The notes beneath the pieces are model-generated. The model saw only the letters and a program-made list of their open reading frames with translations, was not told the DNA's origin and ran no database searches. 64,000 nucleotides of DNA, taken from NCBI GenBank assembly GCA_007026445.1, contig VDMD01000080.1:47950-111949 (forward strand), written 5' to 3'. The stretch is from Schizophyllum amplum. Its lineage: Eukaryota > Basidiomycota > Agaricomycetes > Agaricales > Schizophyllaceae. Made by a program: the position numbers and the translations under genes. Shown one piece after another: positions 1 through 12,218 of this stretch (position 1 is the first letter of the stretch; each line of letters opens with the position of its first letter).

Positions 1-657
1 CGGACAGACATGGCAAGCAGCCATTGAGGCTCTCTGCGCCACGGGGGATCAGTGTGAATGTGAGGCTGCCCTTCCTCGACGACAACACTCGGGGTTATAA
101 CAGGAATGAGCACAGACTTGAGGTCCCGCAAGACGGGAGGAAGATGCCAAGTTCCCTCGAATGTGCCCATGAGACAAATATACATGGCTTTAAGTTGGAC
201 CGTCTGCTCGCACCAAGACGCATGGACGCTCCTTGTTCCAGTGGGTAGAATGCGATGAGTACTGTCACAGGACGCGTACTGGACCACCGTAATGTTTTTG
301 CTTTGGATAGCTCACGTCAAGCATAGTTTGCTCATAGTTCTGTGCTCATGTGGTAGAATGAAGCTATACACATGCCTCGTTGATGCGCTGAATTTTTTAA
401 CGTGGAGCACGGACCTGCACGAATATTTTGAACGATCTCGCCCAGTTGATGGATTTGACGCGTAACGGACCAGGGCGTGGGAAAATCGACCAAATCCAGA
501 ACAAATGCCAAATTTATTCCCCTTCGGCGCGCTTCAGATCCACCATACCTCCGCTATGGCTGCTGAGTCTATGTGCACCTTCTTATGAAAAGATGGCTTG
601 GCTTCTGAATACCCATCCTGTTCAAATAAGCATCCAAGGTGATACAATCACGAATAC

Positions 658-873
658 TTACTCGGCAAGTTCTGCTGGCATGGCCCAGCTCAAGTCATCG
701 TTCACCCACTGGGTGCCAGCAATTTCCCAAACACATCTGACATGATGATATTGTTGCATATCATACAAGAAGCAGCCCTTACTCATCAACATGCTGCCCA
801 GAATAATGAAGGGATGTGGGTTGTTCTGACTGCCGCTGGTCATCTCGACACGATGTGCTCGCCTACACCTCAA
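658..873 (-). other. possible coding remnant, minus strand
   Basis: A 71-codon minus-strand stretch reads like protein (it contains FIILGSML and WVNDDLSWAMPAELA). It runs into a consensus splice donor (GTAAGTATT) at its 3' end, as if it were one exon of a larger gene. I could not find convincing partner exons on either side and do not recognise the family. It may be an exon of a gene truncated near the window start, or a relic. No function is proposed. Confidence 0.2.
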
Positions 874-1498
874 AGCCTGCAGCGTGGTGAATACTGTGGG
901 GTCTCTGGAGAGTCATTACACGCACGGAACATTTCACTTGAGCCGATAGCATCTACGTGTCCCGGATGTTGCCTGAAAGCACCTTGAAGACAGAGAACCA
1001 TCGATCATGGTGATGCTTCGATAGAAAGTCCAAAAAATATCGTAAAAGTTTTAATTACTGATGCATCGCAGGGGGACAATCTCAAGCCAACCTTCCCCAA
1101 ATTATGTGTTGATAGGTGCACAGCGACGATGCCCGCGATTTATGGGACAATTTTGGGCCATCAAGCAGATCAGAATCAGCATGATAGGAAAAGACAGCGC
1201 TCGGGGGAGCAGAAAAGGGAGGATTGGGAAGATAGGTAGTGCGCAGAATGTAGAAGACCTCTGGGAGAAGTGGGTACAAATTTCGTGGCGATAGATGTAG
1301 ATACGGACGAGATATTGGGTGATCATGAGGGTAGGGCTGCGCCGGAAGTAGCAAAACGTGGCGCAAGACGCGTTCCGCCGTCTTCCTCCGCCCACTGCAC
1401 GACGACATTACGCTTGATGGCCCCAAAATTTGGTACTTATACTCACAAGATTATGCATTCTCACACTACCTAGCTTGTAGAGGTGTATAGGTACGCAA
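874..1498. other. no supportable gene
   Basis: Only short overlapping ORFs with no recognisable domain occur here. I see no clear repeat or regulatory element. Confidence 0.4.
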
Positions 1499-1846
1499 TC
1501 AGCTCATAAACGCCCATCGGTCCGTTACCGGTCCCGGTCCGAATGCCGTCCTCGGACAGTATACGCTGGCTGCTTCGACAAGCTTGGCCTTCGTGAAACC
1601 AGAACACACGCTGCGAATGAGGGACAGGATAAGTGATTTTTCCTCAGCCGCAATGGGCAGTCCCTTCCGCTGGCGCCAGAGGTCCTCGACGAATGGCTTG
1701 AGCGCGGTCAAGAGTGGCTCACGTGTCCCGAGAACGTCCCCGGGACGTGGTATAGAGGAAACGTCGCGACCATCTTCTGCGCAAGGCCGAAAGGTGCAGT
1801 CACAGCGGGGAATTGTGGCGGGGTCGTAGGCGACGGCGTTCGACAT
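1499..1846 (-). CDS. hypothetical small protein (115 aa)
   Basis: An uninterrupted 115-codon ORF with natural-looking composition. The N-terminal third is cysteine-containing (IPRCDCTFRPC). A helical middle section follows (TALKPFVEDLWRQR, EEKSLILSLIRSV). No domain is recognised. Upstream is a 685 bp gap to the next gene on the other strand. It could be a short gene or a terminal exon of a longer minus-strand gene. Protein-like composition is the only evidence. Confidence 0.35.
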   Translation of the reverse strand: MSNAVAYDPATIPRCDCTFRPCAEDGRDVSSIPRPGDVLGTREPLLTALKPFVEDLWRQRKGLPIAAEEKSLILSLIRSVCSGFTKAKLVEAASVYCPRTAFGPGPVTDRWAFMS

Positions 1847-2531
1847 GACGCGAGCTGCGGGAGGAAGGAAAGGTAACTGAATTGCACATGATAAGGGCTC
1901 GGTATATATGTAGAAGGACTCACAATAGCGAAAGATGTTCGCGGTGAGGACCCCGCAACGTAATCGTATACAATTGTATTCGCTCTATCCCTACTTCCGG
2001 CAACAAGGTACTCCTTTTCGAGCGTCAATTGGTCCGCCTCTCAGCGAGCGACCTCGCAATAGCACAATAACCACTGCGGCTATTGCTTCCGAAGTCGGTC
2101 TTCCTGTGAGAATTACGAGATACCTTCCACAGCCGCAAGCTCGCAACTTCCGGGGTCGACATCAGTAGACACAAGCCTGCCGGCTATCCATATATCGAGC
2201 AGCAGTTTAGCAGTCTCAAGTCTTGTCGCGTGAAGACCGAACATGGGGTGCAAGCCCGGTGTGAGCCTGGTGTAAGCAAACCTTCCAGCCGCCGAAAGCG
2301 GTGACAGTGACGTGACATGGCGCATGTGCACCGTCACTCGGTGCTTGACTTCGATTCATTCAGTTCACAAATTGTGGCACTTTACCGGCACCGTGCCGAC
2401 GCCGGCGAGCTCGTCGTGATGCCACGTCGACAAGGATGCTTAGACATATGCATCTTGCCTCGATATCTTCCCAAGCGTGAAACGCGCGCTCTTTTCGCCT
2501 CTGTATCGTTCTTTTCCACCTTCAGAAAATC

Positions 2532-4054
2532 ATGAGCCTCCTCCCATACATGGGCGCGTACGTCGTGGTCTCTTTGGACCCTGTTCTGAGCCTGGAGAGG
2601 ATCGACGACGATATTGTCCGCGAGCAGGGCAGCGCGATGCAGTGTTCAAGATATGTGGCCGCAGCAACTTGGGTGCGTCGTTTGTTCATCCACCGTTCAT
2701 TCACTGAAGGAGGGTCCTCCAGGAGGTCCACCCGCTTGGTGCTTTTACGCCCCAGCGCACATTTATCTGGGACTTTGTCGTACAAGGGCTTCCTATTCAG
2801 GATCCAGATTCATGTTTTGAACCATACATGACGGTTCCCATCCTACCCAACACACTGCACCCCGAGAGCCGGCGTCCCGTTGAGACTTTGCCTCCGCTGC
2901 CCTGGAATGACTGCTACCATACTCGTATCCACCGTCTAGAAGCCAAGTGCAAGACATTGGATTCAGCCATTGATCCACAGTCGTGTTTCTCGCCGTCGGA
3001 GGGCCCTGTCATCGACTCGTATCTCCAATGCGATCAAGCGTACGCAGATCTTCTCGAGCGCTCCAAGGCGGAGAAGACCGATTCGCCGCCTCCTCACATC
3101 GTGACGGCCGGTACATTGTCGATGATTCGAGTCGCCAACAGGCGGCGTCGCACGGACGGCAAGCCATGGTGGATGGTCACCCGAGAAGCAGCGCGCGCCG
3201 CGTCAGAGCAGGCTGCGGTCGGACTGGCTGCGACTGGGTCAACTCCAAAGGACGACACGACTGTCACATCTTCCCTGGACCCACCATTCGCCGCCATCCG
3301 CAACCAAACTCCTAGGGCCGTCGACGCGGCAGATGGCGGCCTCGGCGAAGGCGCTGAGGAGTCTCACAATGATAACGCCGACGCCGCACGTCGTCGTGAT
3401 CTTCCCGTCAACGCAGGAAGGAATTTTGACGCTCGCGTCGATGGCGACTCATCCTCATCCTCGTCCAATTTCAAGGATGTTATTGCCGGTATCCTTCTTG
3501 GCTTGAATGCGGCTGAGGACGACCTTCCCTGGCTACATGTCGAGTCCTACGACATCAAGCAATTTGAGGCGCCGCCCGATCCGACGGGCTTCTTTGAGGA
3601 GCTGAAGGAGCTCGAAAGGTAAGCCCTAAACTCCTCACGCGTCATTTCTTTTGAGCCTCAAAGATACTGATATACCGCTAAGGATCAAAAGCGACTATAT
3701 CGAACGCCAGAAGCAGCGCTTGGAGGAGGTCAAGCAGCAGGATGCGGCGTACATGGCTACTCTTGCGGCGCACGGACAGGCCTTGTCTGGTATGTCGCGC
3801 GGGCGCGCATTTGTGGCGAGAGTCAAGAAGACATCTGGTACGCCTCTCCCTTGTCATTTTCATGTTTGTTCCGTGTTCTGACGTCGCCCAAAGCACGCCC
3901 TATGAGGAAGACCGCTGGTTTTCTCCGTAAGCGCCTCGTTCGGCGTGGCGGAAAGCCAGATGGGAATGCAGCCGCTCAAGAAGGTGCCGTTAAAGGTAGG
4001 CTGGCCTCCACTATGCACGCCTTCCTGTTGCGAAAGGTGTTTCTCGAAGCCTAA
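2532..4054 (+). CDS. conserved-looking protein of unknown function, 4 exons
   Basis: The gene model is join(2532..2672, 2723..3618, 3683..3837, 3894..4054), 450 residues. All three introns (50, 64 and 56 bp) have GT...AG ends (GTGCGT...CCAG, GTAAGC...TAAG, GTACGC...AAAG), and the reading-frame phase is kept across each, which is the main support. The start ATG (MSLLPYMGAYVVV) opens the first exon. An acidic, serine-rich segment (DGDSSSSSSNF) lies near the middle. A helical, glutamine- and lysine-rich stretch (IERQKQRLEEVKQQ) follows intron 2, and a basic C-terminal part contains RKTAGFLRKRLVRRGG. I do not recognise a catalytic domain. The basic tail and acidic middle would fit a nuclear or scaffold protein, but that is inference only. 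It converges with the MYND gene to its right. Confidence 0.65.
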
Positions 4055-4332
4055 GTGGCCATCGACCGTGGTCGCTACCAATTGTACTCAATCAACGTAG
4101 ACTGACATATATACCCTATATCGTGTTTCGCTGCTTTTTTTCAATAAATCAATGGGAATGAGACATATGCATGGATCAAGCCACGCAAGAGGAGGGTGAG
4201 GACGGAGAACATATCTGCCGCTATTGGTCTGTCGTTGTAGAGCTGCGGTGCGTTGCGGTTTGTCCCGCGTAATCGCAAGTCACCCGTATCATATTGTCCC
4301 ACGTCGGAAATACAACGAAGGGCGCAGTGCTT

Positions 4333-6178
4333 TTACGACGACGATGAGGAAGCGCCAGCCATAGGGTCAAAATGCGCGTCCGTGAGGAGCCTGAAGCGTA
4401 CTTGCCGACGCTTCCACTCTGGGTCAAACATGATTCTGCGGCTGCGCGCTGAACCGCTCTCCTGATACATCGCCTGTACAGTGACCACGCGCGTGCTCTC
4501 CGTTGACGTGGACGGCATGGCACATACCTCGTGGTTGAGCACCACAGAAGATAGATCCAACTTCACCAGAAAGGATCCCGCATACTCCTCAGAGAGCCGT
4601 ACAAAATTTTCCTCCAGCCACGCGCGTGCAATGACCACCAGAAAGTGCAGGTCGCGTGCGCGGAGAGGAGCAGCTGGCGAGTGGTTGGTTAGCATTAGGA
4701 CAGAGAGAAGAACGGAGAAGGGTGAAGTCACCTTGACCGTCATTGACTTGAGGTGATAGCAAACATTCAGTACGATGCTGACCGACCTTCCAGTGCATCC
4801 TCTGGCAGACGCGCGAGCAATACAGTGCTTCGCCACAAACGCACGCGTGAAGTGCCGTACTAGCGGAGGTCGTGCACTGGCGCAAGAGTTAGCTAGAGAC
4901 GGATGGGCGCTTCACACGTACGATGGCGTTAGAACATGTAGCGATCATCTTCCAATCGTCGTCGGCCCGCTGCAGAAGCGCATGCCGCTGCTGTGCGACG
5001 TGGCAAAGGGCCTGATCGTCGCGATGGTACATGGTATCCTGGTCGACATCCTTCAGACTTCTGTACAACCGCCGAACAGCGGCAGGTAGGACGAGAGCGC
5101 AGCATATGAGGGAGTGTATCAGGTTGGTATCGCTGTTCGGGTGAATCCGATGATGCCTGACCAGCATAGGGAAGAGACCATGCTGCAGAGCGATGAGGAG
5201 CGCCTCCCGGTCGTAACGAGACATCTGCGCGATGAGTTCCTGCGCCGAGACAAAGGCCTCCTGGAATTGTACGAGCGCCAGATGCATCGCGGACATCGCG
5301 GCTCGGACCATTTTGCGAGGAAACCCTCGCTCACGCAGTTCGGGGAAGCTCGTCAGTGCTGCTACGGTCCAGACCAGCCTCTCCAGATTTAACCAACCTG
5401 TGATCTCGTCCTCGCGTGCCACGATGAGGTTGATATGTGAAGCGAGGGTTCGGAAAAGCCGTTGTCCGTCGCCGCGCGAGGCGCGCAGCAGTTCCGCGAC
5501 CAGCACTGCCTGCGTGTCCTCGTGATCATTCAGCACGCGCCACAGAGCCTGCAGAAGGGCGGTGCAGCGCAACATGCGCGCCACATTATTTCGCACCTGG
5601 AGCGAGCCGAGTAGGCGCGGCCAGTGGAGCCAGATGGTCACGATGTCGCGAACCGCATCGTATCCGCCGGACAAGATGATCGATCGCGACGTGTCTGCAG
5701 GAAGGCACGCGAACTGCTCAAGCACGCTCGCCATCGCGTCGACGGCATTCAGCATGGTCGGCTGGAGGTGCGGCGGAAAGGCATCAAGGGAGAGATTGTG
5801 ATTCACGAGAAGAAGGTACTCTATCCAGCGGAAGACGCTCGCCCAAACGATCTCTGGCGCATCGAAGACCCAGAGTTTCGTCAGTCCTTTCAAGACAAGC
5901 TCGGCGATGATGCCGAATGAAAAGAACGCCGAAACAATGCCTTTGCACGCTGCCTTGTGCACGAATTGGAGTAGGGGATCGTCAGGCGGGCCGTCGAGGA
6001 GAATTTTGAGCGGGCGCTTCTTGAGTAAGGAGAGCACCTCCTTCGTGGTATGATGCTTTGTGCTGTTCAGCACACTGACGGGCTTCAGGGAGTCCAGGTC
6101 ATCCTGCAGACGGACAAGGGTAACGGTGAGCTTGGCGAGGTGGGGCAGGTCGTTGTCGGACGACGCAGGAAGTGACAT
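4333..6178 (-). CDS. MYND-type zinc-finger protein
   Basis: The model is complement(join(4333..4673, 4732..4876, 4922..6178)), 580 residues. Intron 1 (4877-4921) is GTACGTG...CTAAC...CCAG. Intron 2 uses GTGACT (or GTCAAG six bases earlier) and ends CGCCAG; both donors keep frame. The first 419 residues are a helical, leucine-rich region typical of the basidiomycete MYND family. The MYND finger begins at the exon 1/2 join (C-SNAI-C), followed by CVCGEALYCSRVCQRMHW and H-RTE-C, giving the Cys/His ligands. The first pair is spaced C-x4-C and the second C-x-C. The C-terminal exon (DLHFLVVIARAWLEENF) matches the tail that follows MYND in these proteins and ends in a serine run. MYND fingers bind proline-rich peptides in partner proteins. 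Substrate and role are unknown. It diverges from the BTB gene. Confidence 0.82.
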
Positions 6179-7029
6179 GCTGTCGGGCGCTGAGCGTACA
6201 GCCGATTTATACGCGCTAGAGACAAAGGCGCTTACTTCTGTTCTTTCTGAAAACCTGCGCCTCGAGGGAAGTTCCTGTGACTGAAGAGCTAGATAGATCC
6301 CAGTAGATGATACACGCTGCCAGGCCTTGTTGGAGAATCCAGGTCTGGATGTGGATCGACGAGCTGATGATGTTCAAGACCGAAGGCCTGTGAAAATCGT
6401 GGCTCGTGAGTCATCGATATCGCCGACTTTCGAGTTCCGTGGTCACGTGTGTCACATAAGTTTGCGAGCGTTGACAAGGCAGAGGCACCGGCTTGAGCTT
6501 CATGATGCTGCACTTCGAGGTGGGATCTGCGGACGCGCAAACATACTCTCGCGAAAATAGCCTATGGGAGTATTGGCACATCAATATGTCGAGGAGAACT
6601 CATGGTAAGCGGTTGGCTTGGACCTGGAACGTACTGAGAGGGTCGACGGTCCCGCGTAATCTCAACGCAGCTTCTCTTCCGTTTCGTAGTATTGTAGGTC
6701 CGAGAGGCTATAGATCTCATCAAGGAAGATTATGAGCGTTGCCGTGGGCGCTCGTCCTTGTAAAGTTTCCAGACAATTCGGAAGGGATAAAACCTTCAAC
6801 GATAATTGAGCGAACCGGTGGTGACATAAAGTTCGTGCTCTTGTCGTGTCGGAACAGGTCAAGCTGACCGTTGAGGTCAAGAAGTAAGCCGAAGAGATAA
6901 GATTAGATATCATGCATGGCAGTCTCCGGTCCGGATTCCGCCGTCGGCCCCTATATATATACCCCTTGTCTCCAACCTCCATCTTAAAAATCCCGGATTC
7001 ACCTGCAGTCTCCTATAGCATCTGTCGAC
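6179..7029. promoter_or_regulatory. divergent intergenic region, MYND / BTB genes
   Basis: 851 bp between the two divergent starts. A TATA-like run (CTATATATATA) at about 6951-6961 lies roughly 70 bp before the BTB ATG. A TATAAA on the minus strand (6206-6211) is only about 28 bp from the MYND ATG. No other gene is supported here. Confidence 0.5.
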
Positions 7030-8014
7030 ATGGACTCATCCAATGTTGCACCTGAGCAATGCACACGTGACGCTGAACTATGGCTGAATGACGGCAACCT
7101 CATCCTACAAGACGCGTGTCTCTTTCGCGTCCATCACAGCGTCCTGGCCATGCACTCGCTCTTCTTTCATGACCTGGAAACGATTCCTCAAGGCGAAGCG
7201 CAGGCTGCATATGACGGTGCCCCTCTGGTAGCTCTGTGCGGCGACGAACCGGCGGATGTCCGTCATTTTCTGAAAGCGCTGTATTTTCCCCAGTACGTGC
7301 TTTCGCGACGTCAAGTCGACATATCATCTCACTTGTTGATGAAGTTATCTCCCCCCTCCTCCTATGCAGGCCTCTGTGGACATCATCTTCGGTGTCCTCC
7401 GCCTCGCGCACAAGTATCAAGCCCTACAATGGCGATGCTGCGCACTTCGCCATCTCTCCAAAATCTTCGCGACAGACCTGGAGACCCACCTCGACGTGGA
7501 CGATCAGAGCGCTCATACAATCAGAATAGCGCTGGCTCTCGCGCAAGAGGTAGGCGCTGCCTGGCTTCTGCCGTCCATCTACCTAGGCGCCATGTTCTTC
7601 CCCGAGACCATGATTTCCTCCTCCGAATCACTCGAAGGAAGACCAGCCTGTCTGGCGCACAACGACCTCGCCATCATATTTAGCGCCATGTCCGAAGTGC
7701 AGCGGATGTTCCCGCGCTACGTCTTCTTGCTGCCAGGCCATCAGTGCTATAACTACAAATGCGCAATGGCACGCCTTCAACTCAGCTTAGGCGATGGAGA
7801 CTCCCGTTTCTCCGAGTCACCTCTGGACTTCTTGGACGATATTCTGGACGATGAAGATGACACGGACGCTGTTTGCGCAACGTGCCTCGCGGATATGCGC
7901 TTGCATTATCAAGAGTGGAAGAAGGGTTTATGGGATGCCTTACCGACAATATACAGGCTGCCTGCATGGCCGGAGCTCCTCGAGATGAAGAAGCGGGACC
8001 TGGAGGTGCGTTGA
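7030..8014 (+). CDS. BTB/POZ domain protein
   Basis: Two exons. Exon 1 starts at 7030 (MDSSNVAPEQCTRDAELW) and carries the first half of a BTB fold: an NLILQDACLFRVHHSVLAMHS core, then FFHDL and a strand ending LYFPQ. Exon 2 starts at 7370 after TATGCAG and continues ASVDIIFGVLRLAHKYQ, the helix that follows the BTB core in fungal BTB proteins. The remaining part (to residue about 300) is helical, with an acidic LDDILDDEDDTD segment and a C-x2-C (CATC). The donor is ambiguous: GTGCTT at 7297 and GTCGAC at 7315 both give phase 0, while the stronger-looking GTACGT at 7293 would break frame. BTB domains mediate dimerisation and often link substrates to Cul3 ligases; the fungal expansion has no assigned substrate. 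The start sits about 70 bp after a TATA run. Confidence 0.8.
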
Positions 8015-8184
8015 CTGCTCCATGCTTCAGCCACGGAAATGCTCACGATAGCGTAGGGGACCGATTCCAACATGCAAAACTAGTGACTTATCTTCCTTAC
8101 TTTATTTATGACGGATACAGATTTAGTCCAGTCCTCTCATCCATGGAATCCCGCAATTGTCCCGACAAAGCAACAAAATCAGGT

Positions 8185-9770
8185 CTAGTAAAATTCTTCG
8201 TCGCTCCAATACGCCCTCTCCTCCACCCCGTGAAGGTATATGTTACGACCAGGTAACTTTCCCGTCACTAGCTCCCGCACTTCATCCCACGCGACGAGCC
8301 GCCTGGAAACGTCCCCGTGTCCATTGCCCCGCAACGTCCAGCCGTACCTCACCTCCGCCAATCTAGGGAACACCGTTCGCAGAAATTCAGCGACCGCGTG
8401 CACGTCCTCGATGGGGGAGTCGCCAACGAAGAGGTCCTCAAGCGCGTGGCGCAGCGCCGGCGTATGGCAAAACACCGACGCGTCTATGGGCACCGCGAGC
8501 GAGGTGAGGTGCGGACATCGCTCGGCAAAGGCGACGACGGCACGTAACGTGCATGTCGGAGCTTTATCCAAGTTCCGATTGCCGAGCTTGAGGACGCGCA
8601 GGGTCGGCCACCAGCGCGCGATCTCTTTGCAGTCGTCATCCGTGAGCGCTGGATTGCCAACCTCGAGGACGCACTCGGTGAGGTCGCGAAAGCCCGCGAG
8701 CGGGCGCAGGTCTTCGAGATGGAAATGATGCGTGGTTATCCTCCTCTCGCGAATGCGGAGAATGTATAAAGAAACATAGGAGGGTAGCGTTGCGGCAAGG
8801 TCTTCGTCATCTGTCGTTCTGACTGGACGAGCGGGGGCATGCTCCAGGGGCGAGCTGCGCCCCTCGATCCATGCGTAGGAAAGACTGTCAACCACGTCGA
8901 AGAACGGGCGACGATGAAAGAGGTCGAGTATCCACGGCGTCATATTTCGAGTGTTGTCGAAAAGGGACGAGTGCAAACCATCCATGAACATGCAATGCAT
9001 GTCCGAGATGGTACGGATTGATTGACCATGCAAGAGTGCGCGGAGTAGCCATGGGCCAAGCTGTCCACCAGATATCAGGTCTCTGCAAGCAGATGTGCAA
9101 AATTTTGCTCACATTTCCGTAGAAGTTTTCGATGGTACTATGCATTCCGAAAGCGACGAGCATTTGCTCGTGCAAAACGGCGCAGTCCTCGCTGATAAGC
9201 GCACCTGCCTCGCTATAGTCCACGTCAAGCAGACCAGGGAAGAGTGGAAGAGAAGGCGGGCAGGCAATAATCGCTCTGAACACTTCCGCGTTGCATTTTG
9301 TCTGAAGCTGGAACGTCCTGACGAAACGCGCCTTTTCATACACGGGGGTCCAATCGCTGGGTACAAGATCGCGTTTGATTTTCTGACAGGTTAAAGGTCA
9401 GTCAATCATATATGGACCTCCACACACAAGTAAGAAGACAACTCACAAAATCCAACCGAAAGCGATGTTCATCGGGAAAAGAGGGTCGTGGCGAGAACTG
9501 GATCACGAACAACGGACGCATTGATGAGTTCATATGCCAGACCATATATCGAGTGTCACGCACTATAGCGAGACGCTCCTCCCAGGCATCCTCAGGTAGA
9601 TACCTCAGTAGATATCTGAGTCGCGAAAGATTCTTCCACAGAAAAGGCTCGACCGCTGCAGCCCAGCTCCTCGACACGGCTTTCAGCCTCAGCAGATCTT
9701 CCAGGCGCACAGTCCATAGATTTTCGCATATGAGACCTTGAATGTCCGGGATATATAGGGCGTCGGACAT
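8185..9770 (-). CDS. F-box domain protein (family member 1)
   Basis: The model is complement(join(8185..9060, 9113..9382, 9447..9770)), 489 residues. The start ATG at 9770 opens MSDALYIPDIQGLICENLW; an upstream in-frame ATG gives a leader absent from the paralogues. Intron 1 (64 bp) is GTGAGT...TGTCAG and intron 2 (52 bp) GTGAGC...GGACAG, both phase 0. Exon 1 encodes the F-box (LLRLKAVSRSWAAAVEPFLW). The C-terminal half holds irregular leucine-rich repeats, including the family signatures LVDADC (here LTDDDCKEIARWWPTL) and VGDSPIEDVHAVAEFLRTVFPRL. F-box proteins dock on Skp1 in SCF ubiquitin ligases and the LRR part binds substrate; no substrate can be inferred. It diverges from member 2 across 126 bp. 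It is the most divergent of the intact copies. Confidence 0.78.
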
Positions 9771-9896
9771 GCTGGTATGGGAGGACAAGGCCAGGAGCGT
9801 GCGGCATGCCTGCGCGGAATTGCACGTGACTGTCACGCGCTGAGCCAAGCAACGTCACGCTAGCTGTTTACATGCCACATCACCTCCCGTCGCGCG
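9771..9896. promoter_or_regulatory. 126 bp divergent promoter between two F-box genes
   Basis: The intergenic space between the ATG at 9770 (minus) and the ATG at 9897 (plus). It must contain both promoters. The palindrome found before other F-box copies is not present here. Confidence 0.55.
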
Positions 9897-11662
9897 ATGC
9901 TCGACGTTCCAGAACTCAGGCTCCAGATATTCAGGTACCTGTGGATCAGTGATGTGCGCCCCATTAGGCTCGTATGCAAGACGTGGTATCCAGAAGCAGA
10001 TCAAGTGACGTGGGAATCGATAGAAACATTGCCGCCTCTGCTGAGGCTCTTGCCCGAGGATGCATGGGAGCAGGATATGGTACGGTACTCAGAAGTATAC
10101 ATTGGTCTATGACTTGACTCATGAGATTGACTCTAGGATACTTATTCGGACATGCTCGCCGGTAGCCGCTCATTTCCCATAGCCATTGTGAGGCCGCTTG
10201 TTCTGTTCTGCTGGACGAAGTTCAGTCAACTAATTGTTCTCAGAGGATCAAAAGAGCGCTTAGTCCTGGAGACTGGGCTGCTGTCGTAGAGCGGGCACGC
10301 TTCGTCAAGAAGTACCGAGCGTCGAGCATGTTGAAGTGCGGGGAAGACGTATTCGCAGCTATCGTCGCTTCTCCACCACCATGCGTCCCGTTGCTGTCCG
10401 GTCTACAGACAGCGACACTTCACTTTTCATACTATCGTGGAAGGGCCTCATTCTACAAAACCTTCTTCGACCTCCTCGTTCCACACATATATATCACCAC
10501 GCTCGACTGCACGGCCGACGAGGAACTCATACCCGACCCCGGCGTTTCTCTCTCTCGTTACTCGAATTTGAGATCAATACGATTGAACCTCGAACCTGGA
10601 AAATACGCGGACAGCCATACGCATATCGTTCCGCCGTGGCCTACCTTCGTTTTCGACGAATCACACAAACCCGCTCAGCGCTACGACGTTCAATTCCTCA
10701 GAGCACTCGAGCGCTGTCCTAAGCTTCGCGATGTCAATCTTAAGACGGACGCCCAGGCCAGTTTGATTCTGCTTCGCACCCTCTCCCGTAATCCGACAGT
10801 GCAGTCCCTTGTATTACGGTACGACGCCGACAGGGGCGCACGATATTTCGCAGCTGAACTACACTCTCCATCATATTCTTTCCCTGCCTTCCCTGCTCTT
10901 CGGGAACTCACCATCAAGGGCCTCAAACTAGCAGACGCCCGTCGCCTGCTCACGTCGTCGTCGACGCGCATACCTCTGGAGAAGATCGTCATCGAGAGGC
11001 ACCTCTACGCGTCTCGTTCTGACGAATTCTTCATCGCCGACAAGGAGGAGCTTCTAGACATGCTAGAATTGGTATGCACGCAGCTCGAAGGCTATCGCTC
11101 CCTCCGCGTCCTCAGATTGGAGGGAAACTCCACCGAAGCGTATCCGTTCACACTACGAGATCTCCGCCCCTTGTCTGTATTCTCCGAGATACGCGAGATC
11201 AACCTCACCATGCCGCTCGCGCCGTCGCTCGTCGATGCGGACTGCGAGATTATAGCGGGGTGGTGGCCGCGTCTGGAGGTCCTCATGATGGGTGACGAGG
11301 ACATCGGCGATGAAGGTGACGCCAAGTGCAGCCTGCGAGGGCTCCTCTACATCGTAGCGCGTTGCCCCTACCTCACCGACCTCCATCTGCCGCTGGACGC
11401 CAGCGTCATACCAAAGGTCGAACCAGCACCCGGCGACGCGCATCCGCCGTATCAAAACTTGAAGCTGCTCTACATCGGCGACGCGCCGATCGTGGACACG
11501 GAGGGAGTCGCGCAGTTCTTGAAGACGATTTTTCCAAGGCTGCGCACATTGAAGTACACTTGGTATGGAGACCACGATGATATCGACAGGAGGCAGGCAG
11601 CGTGGAAGCGTGTTGTAGAATCGGTGACCGGAGTAGCAGCAGATGACCCTCTATGGCTTTGA
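9897..11662 (+). CDS. F-box domain protein (family member 2)
   Basis: The model is join(9897..10079, 10137..10187, 10244..11662), 550 residues. Introns of 57 and 56 bp (GTACGG...CTCTAG and GTGAGG...TCTCAG) are both phase 0. The 183 + about 51 + long-exon structure is shared exactly by the other copies. The F-box is in exon 1 (MLDVPELRLQIFRYLWISD ... VCKTWYPEADQVTWESIE). Exon 3 holds the leucine-rich substrate-binding region with the family motifs TLDCTADEELIPD, RYDVQFLRALERCPKL, LVDADCEIIAGWWPRLEVL and IGDAPIVDTEGVAQFLKT. The expected partner is Skp1 in an SCF complex; the target is unknown. It lacks the upstream palindrome seen before four other copies and shares a short promoter with member 1. 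Confidence 0.85.
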
Positions 11663-11984
11663 CGGACAGAAGAGCAATTTTCGTGGTAGGCACCTCGCTT
11701 TCCTTCACTTTGCAGCCAAAATTACCTTCAGCTTTGTCCAGTTCGACTCGCCTTGGCATGAGCCGCTATACGAGGATTCAAGATTTGTCGAGCGACTGTT
11801 CTCCACGATGGACGCAGGACCGATAACTCCAAGGTCGGGTCCCTTTGACTACTTTTACGTCATTTGTTCGATGTACTTCTCGGCGAAACTTTAACCATAT
11901 CATTGCAAGTGATATTATCGATCGTCAACGCGCATGCATGTCCCGTCCCTCCCGCATCGCGGTATCTTTGTCGATTACGGCAGG
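11663..11984. other. intergenic, no gene seen
   Basis: 3' flank of F-box member 2. No supportable gene. The inverted-duplication arm begins at about 11985. Confidence 0.4.
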
Positions 11985-12106
11985 AATTTGCAGACAGGGC
12001 ATCCAAGAGCGAGAGGATTATTTCGTGATCCTTTGACAAAGCCGAGAGCCGCATACGTTGACGAACTTCCCGCGTGAATGGATAACAAGCAGTAGCCGCG
12101 AACAAA

Positions 12107-12126
12107 GCCTTCCCGAATGGGAAGGC
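12107..12126. promoter_or_regulatory. palindrome upstream of F-box gene (copy 1)
   Basis: GCCTTCCC-GAAT-GGGAAGGC, a near-perfect 20 bp palindrome 93 bp before the ATG at 12219. The side facing away from the gene continues as CTTTGTTCGC on the minus strand, as in the other three copies. Its conservation in four promoters suggests a dimeric transcription-factor site (inference). Confidence 0.6.
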
Positions 12127-12218
12127 CATACGGCATTGTCACAGGCGTGACTTCAGTTGGCGCGGACTTTGGTTCTCTATTCTCGACCGCCCATCTCGCA
12201 CTCATCTCTCACCGCACG

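Noticed and set aside
23..248. Short plus-strand ORF at the window start
   Set aside because: No domain, low protein-like quality, and no splice partners.
9083..9112. 30 bp intron in F-box member 1 (GTGAGC...TTGCAG)
   Set aside because: Very short and out of phase; the 52 bp alternative ending GGACAG keeps frame.
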